The position numbers and the translations under genes are program-made. Source: an uncultured Ignavibacteria bacterium (lineage in GTDB: Bacteria; Bacteroidota; Ignavibacteria; Kapaibacteriales; UBA2268). From it: DNA of 6,321 bases. This document shows, in pieces, positions 1-5,934 of the stretch (position 1 is the first letter of the stretch; each line of letters starts with the position of its first letter). The stretch lies in the NCBI GenBank assembly GCA_903911805.1, contig CAIWET010000275.1, positions 1 through 6,321 on the forward strand, written 5' to 3'. Under the pieces are notes generated by a model. The model worked only from the letters and a program-made list of their open reading frames with translations. It ran no database searches and was not told where the DNA came from.

Positions 1-1
1 C

Positions 2-82
2 GGCGGTGGCTTGATCATTAACGGCTTGCGGAATCTGATTATTATCAGCAACAGTAATTGTTAAAGGTGTAGAGCTGCTTAC
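2..82 (-). CDS. Fragment of a repetitive secreted/adhesin-like beta-sandwich protein (both ends missing)
   Basis: Read on the minus strand from 82 down to 2, this stretch gives VSSSTPLTITVADNN followed by QIPQAVNDQATA. A strand ending in TITV, then a short linker, then P-x-AVND-x-AT is the typical junction between consecutive Ig-like, cadherin-like or VCBS-type domains in large bacterial surface proteins. The same frame continues only to a stop at 121-119, and the residues encoded above about position 82 no longer fit the pattern. The base composition here is visibly richer in G and C than the next 2 kb. The fragment stops where the plus-strand kinase frame begins to make sense, so it is probably joined DNA rather than a complete local gene. 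The family call rests on about 27 residues and is tentative. Confidence 0.4.
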
Positions 83-1879
83 TCTCAAACCATAGATTAT
101 TCTAATGAATTTAATACTCTAATTAAAGATAAATCAATTATTGACAAATTCAAAATTTTAGACGATTCTGCCAGATTATCTACCAATTATTTAAAAGCAC
201 TGCGTGCTTCCGAGCTATATTTTGAAATTGCTAAATCAAAAAATGATAAATTGCAAATTGGTAATGGCTATAAATTAATTGGAAGATCTTACTGGCTTTT
301 GGGTAAATTAAGTCTTGCTCAGGTTAATAGTTTTTCTGCACTAAAAATCTTTACAGAACTAAATGATACGCTTGGACTTGCAAGGACAAACAACGTTATA
401 GGTATAGTTTATCAATTGCAAGGCGATTTAAAAAATTCAAGTTTATATTTCGAGAAATCAATAGAACAATATAAATTTCTAAGTGATTTACAAGGTTTAG
501 CTAACATTTATGGGAATCTATCAGTAAATTATATGAATTTAAAAGATTTTAATAAATCACTAAATTTTACTTACGAAGCATTAAAATGTTATAGAATTCT
601 TGACGAAAGGTTACATAAACCACCTGATGAAACAATGGGCATTTCTATATGTTTTGGATATATTGGTAATATATTTTTAGAAATGAATAAAATTGATTCA
701 GCATATTATTATTTTAAAAAAGCGTTATTAATTAATCGAAAAATTGATCATAAATTTGGTATATCAACAATTCTAAATGCTTTAACTAAAATCAAATTAG
801 AAGAAAAGCAATTTCAAGATGCATTGGAATATTCATTGGAATCTTTAGAAATATCCAAAACTATTTCAAATAATAATTTAATTGCTAACTCACTTGAAAA
901 TATTGCATTAGCATATAAAGGATTGAAAAAGTATGATTTGGCTTTGGAATATTATGAAAGTTTTAAAGTTATAAGCGATACAATTCATAAATATGATGCT
1001 CGAGCAATTTCTGCAGAATTTGAATTAAATAGCCAAACCGATAAATTTGAGCTAGAAAAGCAAAACCAAGAAGATAAGCAGATGTTTGTAAACTTGATTT
1101 TTATAATAATTGCTATTGCTTTAATCATATTAATAGCACTAATTTATAATCGATACAAAATAAAAAATAAATTAAGTCAGCAATTAAATAATCTCAATCA
1201 AACCAAAGATAAATTATTCTCAATTATATCTCACGACTTGAAGTCTCCAATATCAGGATTTAAGAATTTATCAAAATTAATGCTTGAGAATAAAGATTCA
1301 TTAAGCAAAGAAGACAATGATAAATACATAAAAAACTTCGCTGATACTTCCGACAGCTTACTTAAATTATTAGATAATCTTTTGAGCTGGTCACAAATTC
1401 AAACAGGAAAAATGAAAGCTCAAGCAGAAGAAATCTTTTTAAATGATATTATTGTTGAGCAAATCAAAGTGCTCCAAAATTCAATAGAGAATAAAGGCAT
1501 TAGAATCAGTTGTAACAATTTGGAATATTATATTTTTGCTGATAAAAATATGATATCGACAATAGTTAGAAATCTATTAGCCAATGCAATTAAATACTCA
1601 AAAAATGATGATGAAATACAGATAAACGCGAGTTTAAACCACTCATGCGTAATATTGGAATTTAGAGATTATGGAATTGGAATATCAGAACAAGATAAAA
1701 ATAAATTATTTAAAATTGATAATAAAATATCTCGTCTTGGAACTTCGGGCGAAAAAGGAACAGGTTTGGGATTATTACTTTGCAAAGATTTTATCGAAAA
1801 AAATAATGGTGAAATTTGGTTTGAGAGAAATAATCCAGGAACAGCATTTTTTATCACTTTACCCAAAATTCAGGATTAG
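80..1879 (+). CDS. TPR-containing membrane sensor histidine kinase, 5'-truncated
   Basis: This is a sensor kinase of a two-component system. Numbering from the first usable start codon (TTG at 251), tetratricopeptide-type helices fill residues 1-250, a short coiled coil follows, one membrane helix spans about 279-299, and a HisKA plus HATPase_c core runs from about 315 to the end. The H-box is SHDLKSP with phospho-acceptor His328. The N-box is NLLANAIKYS (Asn445), the G1 box DYGIGIS (Asp473) and the G2 box GTGLGL (503-508), so the kinase core looks complete. The TTG is probably not the real start: the same frame stays open upstream to a stop at 62-64 and encodes further TPR-like sequence, beginning about AYSQTIDYSNEF, which resembles the region just after a signal-peptide cleavage site. 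No ATG, GTG or TTG lies between 65 and 250, so the start and signal peptide are missing. The TPR part would be periplasmic. The stop is 3 bp before the regulator gene. Confidence 0.9.
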   Translation, partial: YSQTIDYSNEFNTLIKDKSIIDKFKILDDSARLSTNYLKALRASELYFEIAKSKNDKLQIGNGYKLIGRSYWLLGKLSLAQVNSFSALKIFTELNDTLGLARTNNVIGIVYQLQGDLKNSSLYFEKSIEQYKFLSDLQGLANIYGNLSVNYMNLKDFNKSLNFTYEALKCYRILDERLHKPPDETMGISICFGYIGNIFLEMNKIDSAYYYFKKALLINRKIDHKFGISTILNALTKIKLEEKQFQDALEYSLESLEISKTISNNNLIANSLENIALAYKGLKKYDLALEYYESFKVISDTIHKYDARAISAEFELNSQTDKFELEKQNQEDKQMFVNLIFIIIAIALIILIALIYNRYKIKNKLSQQLNNLNQTKDKLFSIISHDLKSPISGFKNLSKLMLENKDSLSKEDNDKYIKNFADTSDSLLKLLDNLLSWSQIQTGKMKAQAEEIFLNDIIVEQIKVLQNSIENKGIRISCNNLEYYIFADKNMISTIVRNLLANAIKYSKNDDEIQINASLNHSCVILEFRDYGIGISEQDKNKLFKIDNKISRLGTSGEKGTGLGLLLCKDFIEKNNGEIWFERNNPGTAFFITLPKIQD

Positions 1880-1882
1880 GCA

Positions 1883-2644
1883 ATGGAGCAAACATACAAT
1901 ATATTGATAGTTGAAGATGACTTAAGTTCATCAGCAGCTTTAGAAATGCTAATTAAACTTAATTATCATAACTTAAATGTCGTTACAATTGCAAATAATT
2001 TGGAAGAAGCTAAAAAGTTCTTAGAAGTCAATACTCCAGACTTAGCATTTTTTGATATTGAATTACCAGATGGGAATTCGCTTGAATTTCTCGAAACATT
2101 AAAACCAATAAATTTTGACATAATTTTCTGTACATCATTCAATGAATTTGCTGTGAGAGCATTTGAGTTTTCAGCCATACATTATTTATTAAAACCAGTC
2201 GAAAAAGATGAATTAATTGAAGCTGTCAATCGTTTTTTAGAAAAGAGCAATAAAGATAACTTAGTTGATAGATTGAATATTCTAAAAGAGAGCATTTCGC
2301 TCAAGCCACAGAGAATAATGTTACCAAATACAGATGGGTACGATGCATATGACATAAGTGAATTGTCAAAGCTCGAAGCCGAGGGGAATTATACTAAGAT
2401 TTATTTAAAAAATGGAAATACGGTAGTAATTTCCAAGCAATTGAATACCTTTGAAAAAATATTAAAGGAATTTGGTTTTGTAAGAATCCACAGCAAATTT
2501 CTTATAAATCTCAATTCAATAAAAAAATACAGAAAATCGAAAAACTCCGAAGTAATATTAATTGATGGGACAATCCTTCCAATTTCGCAAACCTATAAAA
2601 ATTCATTTGAAGATAGTCTTCAAAAAACAATTAAAATATTATAA
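1883..2644 (+). CDS. LytTR-family response regulator
   Basis: The 253-aa protein has a receiver domain at about 5-120 and a LytTR DNA-binding domain at about 143-245. Receiver residues are all present: acidic pocket Glu11/Asp12/Asp13, phospho-acceptor Asp58 in FFDIELPDG, Thr84, and Lys104 in YLLKPV. The LytTR part shows the usual landmarks: an EAEGNYTKIYL strand at about 165-175, then FVRIHSKFLINLNSI at about 199-213, and a final strand with LPISQTYK. LytTR proteins bind pairs of short direct repeats about two helical turns apart and usually activate transcription. The gene begins 3 bp after the kinase stop, so the two are almost certainly cotranscribed and form a cognate pair. LytTR regulators more often pair with LytS-type kinases than with a HisKA-type kinase. 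The likely target is the repeat pair at 2673-2707, just downstream. Confidence 0.93.
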   Translation: MEQTYNILIVEDDLSSSAALEMLIKLNYHNLNVVTIANNLEEAKKFLEVNTPDLAFFDIELPDGNSLEFLETLKPINFDIIFCTSFNEFAVRAFEFSAIHYLLKPVEKDELIEAVNRFLEKSNKDNLVDRLNILKESISLKPQRIMLPNTDGYDAYDISELSKLEAEGNYTKIYLKNGNTVVISKQLNTFEKILKEFGFVRIHSKFLINLNSIKKYRKSKNSEVILIDGTILPISQTYKNSFEDSLQKTIKIL

Positions 2645-2672
2645 AATATCAAAATTCTCCCTACCCTTAAAA

Positions 2673-2707
2673 GACCGAGTTATACACTCAAACGACTGAG
2701 TTATACA
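2673..2707 (+). promoter_or_regulatory. Putative LytTR operator: two 14-bp direct repeats, 21 bp apart
   Basis: GACCGAGTTATACA (2673-2686) and GACTGAGTTATACA (2694-2707) match at 13 of 14 positions and repeat at exactly 21 bp, two turns of B-DNA. LytTR regulators typically recognise two roughly 9-bp direct repeats separated by about 12 bp, which gives this spacing. The site lies directly downstream of a LytTR regulator gene and about 30 bp upstream of a promoter-like element, in a position suited to activation. The assignment to this regulator is inference. Confidence 0.65.
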
Positions 2708-2736
2708 ATAGTCCGAAAACAGAAACAATAAATTGC

Positions 2737-2744
2737 TAATTTTG
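2737..2744 (+). promoter_or_regulatory. Putative Bacteroidota-type -7 promoter element (TAATTTTG)
   Basis: TAATTTTG matches the Bacteroidota -7 consensus TAnnTTTG and lies 35 bp before the ATG at 2780. I see no convincing TTG -33 element about 20 bp upstream (the region reads CCGAAAACAG). A weak -33 would fit a promoter that depends on an activator bound to the repeats at 2673-2707. In AT-rich DNA such an octamer can occur by chance. Confidence 0.45.
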
Positions 2745-2779
2745 TAAAGATTATTTTTTATGAAATATTATGGTGATTT

Positions 2780-2980
2780 ATGAAAAAGTTACTTGGTTCT
2801 TTATTCTTGATGATATTATCAGTGGTTTTATTTTTTATTGGATTAAATATATTCAATTCAACTCCAAAAATTGATTTTGATACAAATGGTCCAATCCAAT
2901 TATGGGAATTAATGATATTTGGTCCCATTCTATTTATAATCTCAATCTTGCTAATGATAGGTAAAACAAAAAATAAATAG
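2780..2980 (+). CDS. Small two-helix membrane protein of unknown function
   Basis: I do not recognise a family for this 66-aa protein. It begins MKK and has a hydrophobic helix at about 4-25, a polar loop with several acidic residues (about 26-42, including DFDTNGP), and a second helix at about 44-61. It ends in a basic tail, GKTKNK. The distribution of lysines suggests both ends are cytoplasmic and the loop external. The ATG is preceded by GGTGA only 3 bp away, a poor Shine-Dalgarno spacing, unlike the strong AGGAG site of the next gene. It is the first gene after the putative LytTR operator and promoter, and the next gene starts 37 bp after its stop, so it probably leads a four-gene operon. 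It could be a membrane anchor, a sensor or an effector; the sequence does not decide. Confidence 0.7.
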   Translation: MKKLLGSLFLMILSVVLFFIGLNIFNSTPKIDFDTNGPIQLWELMIFGPILFIISILLMIGKTKNK

Positions 2981-2983
2981 AAG

Positions 2984-3028
2984 AATAGATTTTTTTAATT
3001 AATAATAGGAGTTTAAAATGGGTTTTTT
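2984..3028 (+). repeat. 45-bp direct repeat, copy 1 (leader, RBS and first codons)
   Basis: This stretch is identical to 4174-4218. It contains a T-run, TTAATTAA, AGGAG (3007-3011) with a 6-bp spacer, the ATG at 3018 and the next codons (MGFF). The strong Shine-Dalgarno site fixes the start of the coiled-coil gene. Identity ends abruptly at 3028; the coding sequences beyond it are unrelated at the base level. Confidence 0.95.
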
Positions 3029-3722
3029 TAGTAGTCCGGAAAAAGAAAAAAGAAAAATAGCAGAAATTAATGCTCAAAAACAAATGAATGAAGAATTTCA
3101 AAAGACACAAAGGGCTCAACAAAGAGCAGATACAGCTACTGAAGAGGCAAAAACAGCGATAGCTAAATCAGAAGCTAGTAAAGCTAGAATTGAAGCTGAT
3201 AAGGAAATTGAACTAGAAAACATTCAATATAAAATTTTTATGTCTTTACCTGAAGAAGAAAGGGTTAGATTAATAATGGAAAAGGAAAATGAAAAGAAAA
3301 GAGAAGAAGACAACTTGAAACTTTTAAAATATGAAATTGCAAATGCTGATTTTTATAATTTTACAATGGGAAATATAGTAAGTAAATTGATCAAAAATGA
3401 TGCTTTAAAAGATGAGAAAATAACAGGACAAATTGGATTTTCTCCGAATTTCATTGTTTTAAAAACTAATACAGTTGTAAAAACAATGTTTAGTAAATCT
3501 TCCAATTCTGATGAATTTATTATTCCCATTCTCGAAACAACTAAATTTGAGATTAAAAAAGGTTTTCTAGACGCAGAATTAAAATTTGGCACATTAGGGA
3601 ATAAAATACCTCAAGGTTATTGTGATTCAAATGGAGTGATTAGTATGAATATGAAAAAGGGAGATTTAGATAAGATTCAAAATCATATTAATTTAATTAA
3701 AGATAATAAATTAAAAATGTAA
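3018..3722 (+). CDS. Coiled-coil protein with C-terminal beta-rich, possibly PH-like domain
   Basis: I do not recognise this 234-aa protein by name. Residues 1-5 (MGFFS) are shared with the 57-aa protein encoded at 4208. Residues 7-105 are highly charged, rich in Glu, Lys, Ala and Gln, and should form a long helix or coiled coil. From about 112 to 228 the sequence becomes globular, with alternating beta strands: GQIGFSPNFIVLKTN, then VVKTMFS, DEFIIPILETTKFEI and FLDAELKFG. It closes with a helix, GDLDKIQNHINLI. That order, with an IP-x-x-E-T-T-x-F turn before further strands and a final helix, resembles bacterial PH-like (bPH) domains, but this is a pattern judgement and not a match. No signal peptide, membrane helix or catalytic motif is visible. 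The start follows AGGAG by 6 bp. The nuclease gene begins 3 bp after the stop, so the two products are probably made together. Confidence 0.82.
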   Translation: MGFFSSPEKEKRKIAEINAQKQMNEEFQKTQRAQQRADTATEEAKTAIAKSEASKARIEADKEIELENIQYKIFMSLPEEERVRLIMEKENEKKREEDNLKLLKYEIANADFYNFTMGNIVSKLIKNDALKDEKITGQIGFSPNFIVLKTNTVVKTMFSKSSNSDEFIIPILETTKFEIKKGFLDAELKFGTLGNKIPQGYCDSNGVISMNMKKGDLDKIQNHINLIKDNKLKM

Positions 3723-3725
3723 ATA

Positions 3726-4178
3726 ATGAGCAAAATAAAATTAACTTTAGAGAAGTTTGATAGCATATTAAATGATTTGGAAATTTTCGATTTAAACAAT
3801 TGGAATAAAATGGAAATCCATCACTTTGATTCACTCTCAGACGATATTTCGATAAAAGAACATAGAGAATTATTCAAAAATGAACTTTTGGATAAGCGAG
3901 GTATTTATTTATATCAAAATCTAAAAGGTGATTGCCTTTATGTAGGCAAAGCAAAAAACTTATATGATAGAGTTTATAGTCATTTCAAAGAAGCTTACAC
4001 TCCAAATGAAAGTAAAGGTAAAGTTTGGAATGAATTTTTCAAACAGCATCCTGGGAAATTAAATCTTTATTGGCTTGAGGTTGAAAGCTCAGATGATATT
4101 TTAAGACATTTTATTGAAAACAGAATAGCTGATAAATTTCCACCCTTATTTGAAATATCAAATCCAAGGTTGAAATAG
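3726..4178 (+). CDS. GIY-YIG nuclease-domain protein
   Basis: The 150-aa protein carries a GIY-YIG nuclease fold at about 57-148, behind a roughly 55-residue N-terminal region I cannot assign. The defining motifs are GIY at 59-61 and YVG at 72-74. They are followed by the conserved Arg82 in LYDRVYSHF, with His86 close by, and by the metal-binding Glu131 in FIENRIADKFPPLFE. The last segment parallels the E-N-x-I-K-x-x-x-P pattern of UvrC N-terminal domains. Every residue expected for catalysis in this superfamily appears present, so a DNA- or RNA-cleaving enzyme is likely. It is far shorter than UvrC and lacks its helix-hairpin-helix and UvrB-binding parts, so it is not a UvrC. It follows the coiled-coil gene by 3 bp, suggesting translational coupling and perhaps a complex. 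The substrate is unknown. Confidence 0.9.
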   Translation: MSKIKLTLEKFDSILNDLEIFDLNNWNKMEIHHFDSLSDDISIKEHRELFKNELLDKRGIYLYQNLKGDCLYVGKAKNLYDRVYSHFKEAYTPNESKGKVWNEFFKQHPGKLNLYWLEVESSDDILRHFIENRIADKFPPLFEISNPRLK

Positions 4179-4218
4179 ATTTTTTTAATTAATAATAGGA
4201 GTTTAAAATGGGTTTTTT
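4174..4218 (+). repeat. 45-bp direct repeat, copy 2 (leader, RBS and first codons)
   Basis: This is a perfect copy of 2984-3028, offset by 1190 bp. It begins within the last codons of the nuclease gene, includes that gene's TAG stop, and carries AGGAG (4197-4201) 6 bp before the ATG at 4208. The two copies bracket the coiled-coil and nuclease genes. Confidence 0.95.
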
Positions 4219-4381
4219 CTCAGACAGCACAAAGGACATTGAAAGTCAAATCGAATATGCAAAGAAGAATATTGAGCGCTATAAAAAAGAAGGAAGAAAA
4301 TTAGAGCTTAATTCAGAAAAAGAAAAGGTAGCAAAATTGAAAATTAAACTAGCTGACGCTAAAAAGAAAGCAAAGAAATAA
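4208..4381 (+). CDS. Small charged coiled-coil protein (57 aa), MGFFS family
   Basis: The ATG at 4208 lies 6 bp after a strong AGGAG site and opens a 57-codon frame ending in TAA at 4379-4381. The product starts MGFFSDSTKDIESQIEYA and is then almost entirely charged helix with a lysine-rich end (ADAKKKAKK). It has no membrane segment, cysteine or recognisable motif. It shares its leader and first five residues with the 234-aa protein encoded at 3018, but lacks that protein's globular domain, so it resembles a stand-alone version of the N-terminal helix. It starts 29 bp after the nuclease stop and should be the last gene of the operon. One possibility is that it pairs with or competes with the longer coiled coil; this is inference. 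Confidence 0.72.
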   Translation: MGFFSDSTKDIESQIEYAKKNIERYKKEGRKLELNSEKEKVAKLKIKLADAKKKAKK

Positions 4382-4389
4382 TCTTCGAT

Positions 4390-4440
4390 AATTCCTTCTC
4401 TTCCAAGTCCCTCCCTTCAAGGGGAGGGATTTAGGGTGGG
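4390..4440 (+). repeat. 51-bp intergenic repeat, copy 1, with GC-rich hairpin
   Basis: This matches 4584-4634 at 48 of 51 positions. Its core can fold into an 8-bp stem, TCCCTCCC (4408-4415) with GGGAGGGA (4422-4429), around a 6-base loop. The GC content contrasts sharply with the surrounding DNA. Such elements are commonly dispersed between genes in FCB-group genomes. The hairpin lies just after the last plus-strand gene and might stop transcription or protect the mRNA end, but no T-run follows it. Confidence 0.85.
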
Positions 4441-4466
4441 GTAAGTCGAGATCGTTATTTCAAACG

Positions 4467-4493
4467 GAGATGCCGCATCAAGTGCGGTATGAC
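4467..4493. repeat. REP-like hairpin element A
   Basis: TGCCGCA (4471-4477) pairs with TGCGGTA (4483-4489) around a 5-base loop, with one G-T pair. The element reads GAGAT, hairpin, then ATGAC. Its composition and form match short palindromic intergenic repeats. No second copy of this exact element lies in the window, so the repeat-family assignment is from general recognition. Confidence 0.5.
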
Positions 4494-4511
4494 ATCCGAA
4501 AATATTGAACC

Positions 4512-4538
4512 AGATTCTTCGCTATGCTTGAGAATGAC
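4512..4538. repeat. REP-like hairpin element B
   Basis: ATTCT (4514-4518) pairs with AGAAT (4531-4535), with imperfect pairing inside. Like element A it runs from AGAT to ATGAC over about 27 bases, suggesting that the two share an architecture although the stems differ. The repeat-family assignment is tentative. Confidence 0.4.
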
Positions 4539-4543
4539 GGCAT

Positions 4544-4570
4544 AAAAAAAGACAGGTCTAAGACCTGTCT
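4544..4570 (-). terminator. Probable intrinsic terminator for the toxin-pepT transcript
   Basis: AGACAGGTC (4550-4558) and GACCTGTCT (4562-4570) form a perfect 9-bp stem with a 3-base TAA loop. On the minus strand the stem is followed by seven T residues (4550-4544), the form of a rho-independent terminator, about 100 bp beyond the pepT stop. On the plus strand the stem is not followed by a T-run, so it should act in one direction. The second 51-bp repeat lies between pepT and this site. Confidence 0.62.
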
Positions 4571-4583
4571 CTACAAAAATTAA

Positions 4584-4634
4584 AATTCTTTCTCTTCCAA
4601 GTCCCTCCCTTCAAGGGGAGGGATTTATGTTGGG
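4584..4634 (+). repeat. 51-bp intergenic repeat, copy 2, with GC-rich hairpin
   Basis: This second copy of 4390-4440 is offset by 194 bp with three substitutions, two of them in the last seven bases. The hairpin core (stem halves 4602-4609 and 4616-4623) is unchanged. It lies about 40 bp past the end of pepT. Confidence 0.85.
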
Positions 4635-4671
4635 ATTTGTGGTGGTCATCTTTTAATGCAAAAAAAGAAAA

Positions 4672-5925
4672 TTATCTTGCTTTTTCTACATAAATCTGTG
4701 CAATATTAATAATTGTATTAACTGATTTTTCCATTGCATCAGCATCAAGCCATTCTGTTCTGCTGTGGAAATTTTGTCCACCAGTATAAATATTAGGGCA
4801 AGGAATACCCATTGAAGTTAATCTTGAACCGTCTGTACCGCCACGAATTGGAACCCAATGTGGAGTAACTCCTGAACGAATTGCAGCTTCCCACATTGCG
4901 TCAGTGACGATTGGATTGTGGTCAACAACTTCACGCATATTACGATACATTTCAATAATTTTTAATTCAATTTTTGCTCTTGGATGCACTGGTTGAACTT
5001 CTTCTATTATCTTCTCTAAAATTACTTTTTGGTCGTCTAATCCTTCTGTTCTGAAATCTCTAAGCAAGAATTTAACTGAAGATTTTGCAACTCCACCTTC
5101 AATTGTGTGTGGGTGAATATATGGTTCATAACCTTCTGTGCATTCTGGGGACATTTCTCTTGGTAATTTTGCAACTATATCGGCAATAACTCTTGCAGCA
5201 TTTACCATAATATTCTTGCCGAATCCTGGGTGAATATCTCTACCATAAGCTGTAATAACAGCACCATTTGCTGAGAATGTTTCATTATTTAATTCTCCAG
5301 GAAGGTCACCATCTACTGTATAGGCATATTTAACATTCAATTTATCTAAAGAGATTTTTTCTGTACCTTTTCCAACTTCTTCGTCAGGAGTAAAGCAAAC
5401 TCTAACTTCGCCGTGGATAATTTCAGGATGATTCATTAAATATTCTGCAGCAGTCATAATTTCAGCAACTCCAGCTTTATTATCTGCACCTAGCAGTGTA
5501 GTACCGTCAGTTGTAACGATTGTATGACCAACGCATTTCAATAAGTTTGGATAGTCTTTAGTTGTTAAAACAACATTGTTATCAGCAGGCAATACGATAT
5601 CAGAGCCATCATAATTTTCGATTACTTGAGGATTAACATTCTCGTCAGTAACGTCAGGAGAAGTATCTACGTGAGCAATAAATGCAATATTTGGAACATT
5701 GCCAAATGCTGCATCATCTGCTGGAATATTTGATGGAATTGTTGCGTAAACATAGCAATATTCATCGCAATGTGCATCTTTTATTCCAAAGCTTTGCAAT
5801 TCTTCTGCTAATAAACGAGCAAGATTGAACTGCTTTTCGGTTGATGGAGTAATATCAACATCTTCTTTTGACTGAGTGTCGATTTTTGCATATCTTAGAA
5901 ATTTTTCTAAAGCTGTTTTTTTCAT
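4672..5925 (-). CDS. pepT: Peptidase T (tripeptide aminopeptidase, M20 family)
   Basis: Peptidase T is a cytoplasmic zinc aminopeptidase that removes the N-terminal residue from tripeptides. The 417-aa product is close to the roughly 410 residues usual for the family. The M20 metal and catalytic residues can be placed: His85 and Asp87 in AHVDTSP, Asp148 in LLGADNKAG, Glu182 and Glu183 in TPDEEVGKG, Asp205 in TVDGDLPG, and His387 in FHSRTEW. The IRGGTDGSRL and NIYTGGQNFHS segments are characteristic of PepT. The start is supported by AAGGA 5 bp upstream of the ATG. That Shine-Dalgarno site sits against the toxin stop codon, only 9 bp upstream, so the gene is probably cotranscribed with the toxin. 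Its base composition looks less AT-rich than the plus-strand cluster, as expected for a conserved metabolic gene. Confidence 0.97.
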   Translation of the reverse strand: MKKTALEKFLRYAKIDTQSKEDVDITPSTEKQFNLARLLAEELQSFGIKDAHCDEYCYVYATIPSNIPADDAAFGNVPNIAFIAHVDTSPDVTDENVNPQVIENYDGSDIVLPADNNVVLTTKDYPNLLKCVGHTIVTTDGTTLLGADNKAGVAEIMTAAEYLMNHPEIIHGEVRVCFTPDEEVGKGTEKISLDKLNVKYAYTVDGDLPGELNNETFSANGAVITAYGRDIHPGFGKNIMVNAARVIADIVAKLPREMSPECTEGYEPYIHPHTIEGGVAKSSVKFLLRDFRTEGLDDQKVILEKIIEEVQPVHPRAKIELKIIEMYRNMREVVDHNPIVTDAMWEAAIRSGVTPHWVPIRGGTDGSRLTSMGIPCPNIYTGGQNFHSRTEWLDADAMEKSVNTIINIAQIYVEKAR

Positions 5926-5934
5926 TATTTTCCT

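Larger units (their letters stand above)
4382..4671. other. Non-coding convergent intergenic region built of small repeats and hairpins
   Basis: These 290 bp separate the plus-strand cluster from minus-strand pepT and hold no credible gene. In order they contain the first 51-bp repeat, two hairpin elements of about 27 bp (4467-4493 and 4512-4538), a perfect 9-bp stem that looks like a minus-strand terminator (4544-4570), and the second 51-bp repeat. Little unique sequence is left between these elements. Confidence 0.8.

Noticed and set aside
1..64. Plus-strand reading of the first 64 bases as the kinase signal peptide
   Set aside because: The kinase frame has a TAA at 62-64 and the plus-strand translations show no basic start followed by a hydrophobic core. 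The minus-strand reading matches a known type of domain linker much better.
2673..2707. Short CRISPR array
   Set aside because: There are only two 14-bp repeats with a 7-bp gap, and no spacers or cas genes are present. The 21-bp period and the neighbouring LytTR gene point to an operator.
2770..2874. Alternative start at ATG 2770, in a different frame from the membrane protein
   Set aside because: That frame gives a short peptide with no coherent features, whereas the frame from 2780 gives two clean membrane helices and a basic tail.
3726..4178. UvrC or a Cho-type repair nuclease
   Set aside because: The motifs resemble the UvrC N-terminal domain, but the 150-aa protein lacks the other UvrC domains and has an unrelated N-terminal extension.
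2984..4218. Insertion sequence or integron cassette bounded by the 45-bp repeats
   Set aside because: There is no transposase or integrase between the repeats, no terminal inverted repeats, and the repeats include coding sequence with a functional ribosome-binding site. The cassette idea is kept only as a hypothesis in the findings.
4408..4440. Intrinsic terminator for the plus-strand operon
   Set aside because: The hairpin is strong, but a G-rich sequence follows it instead of a T-run, and the element is a dispersed-type repeat. It may still affect mRNA ends, but I would not call it a terminator.
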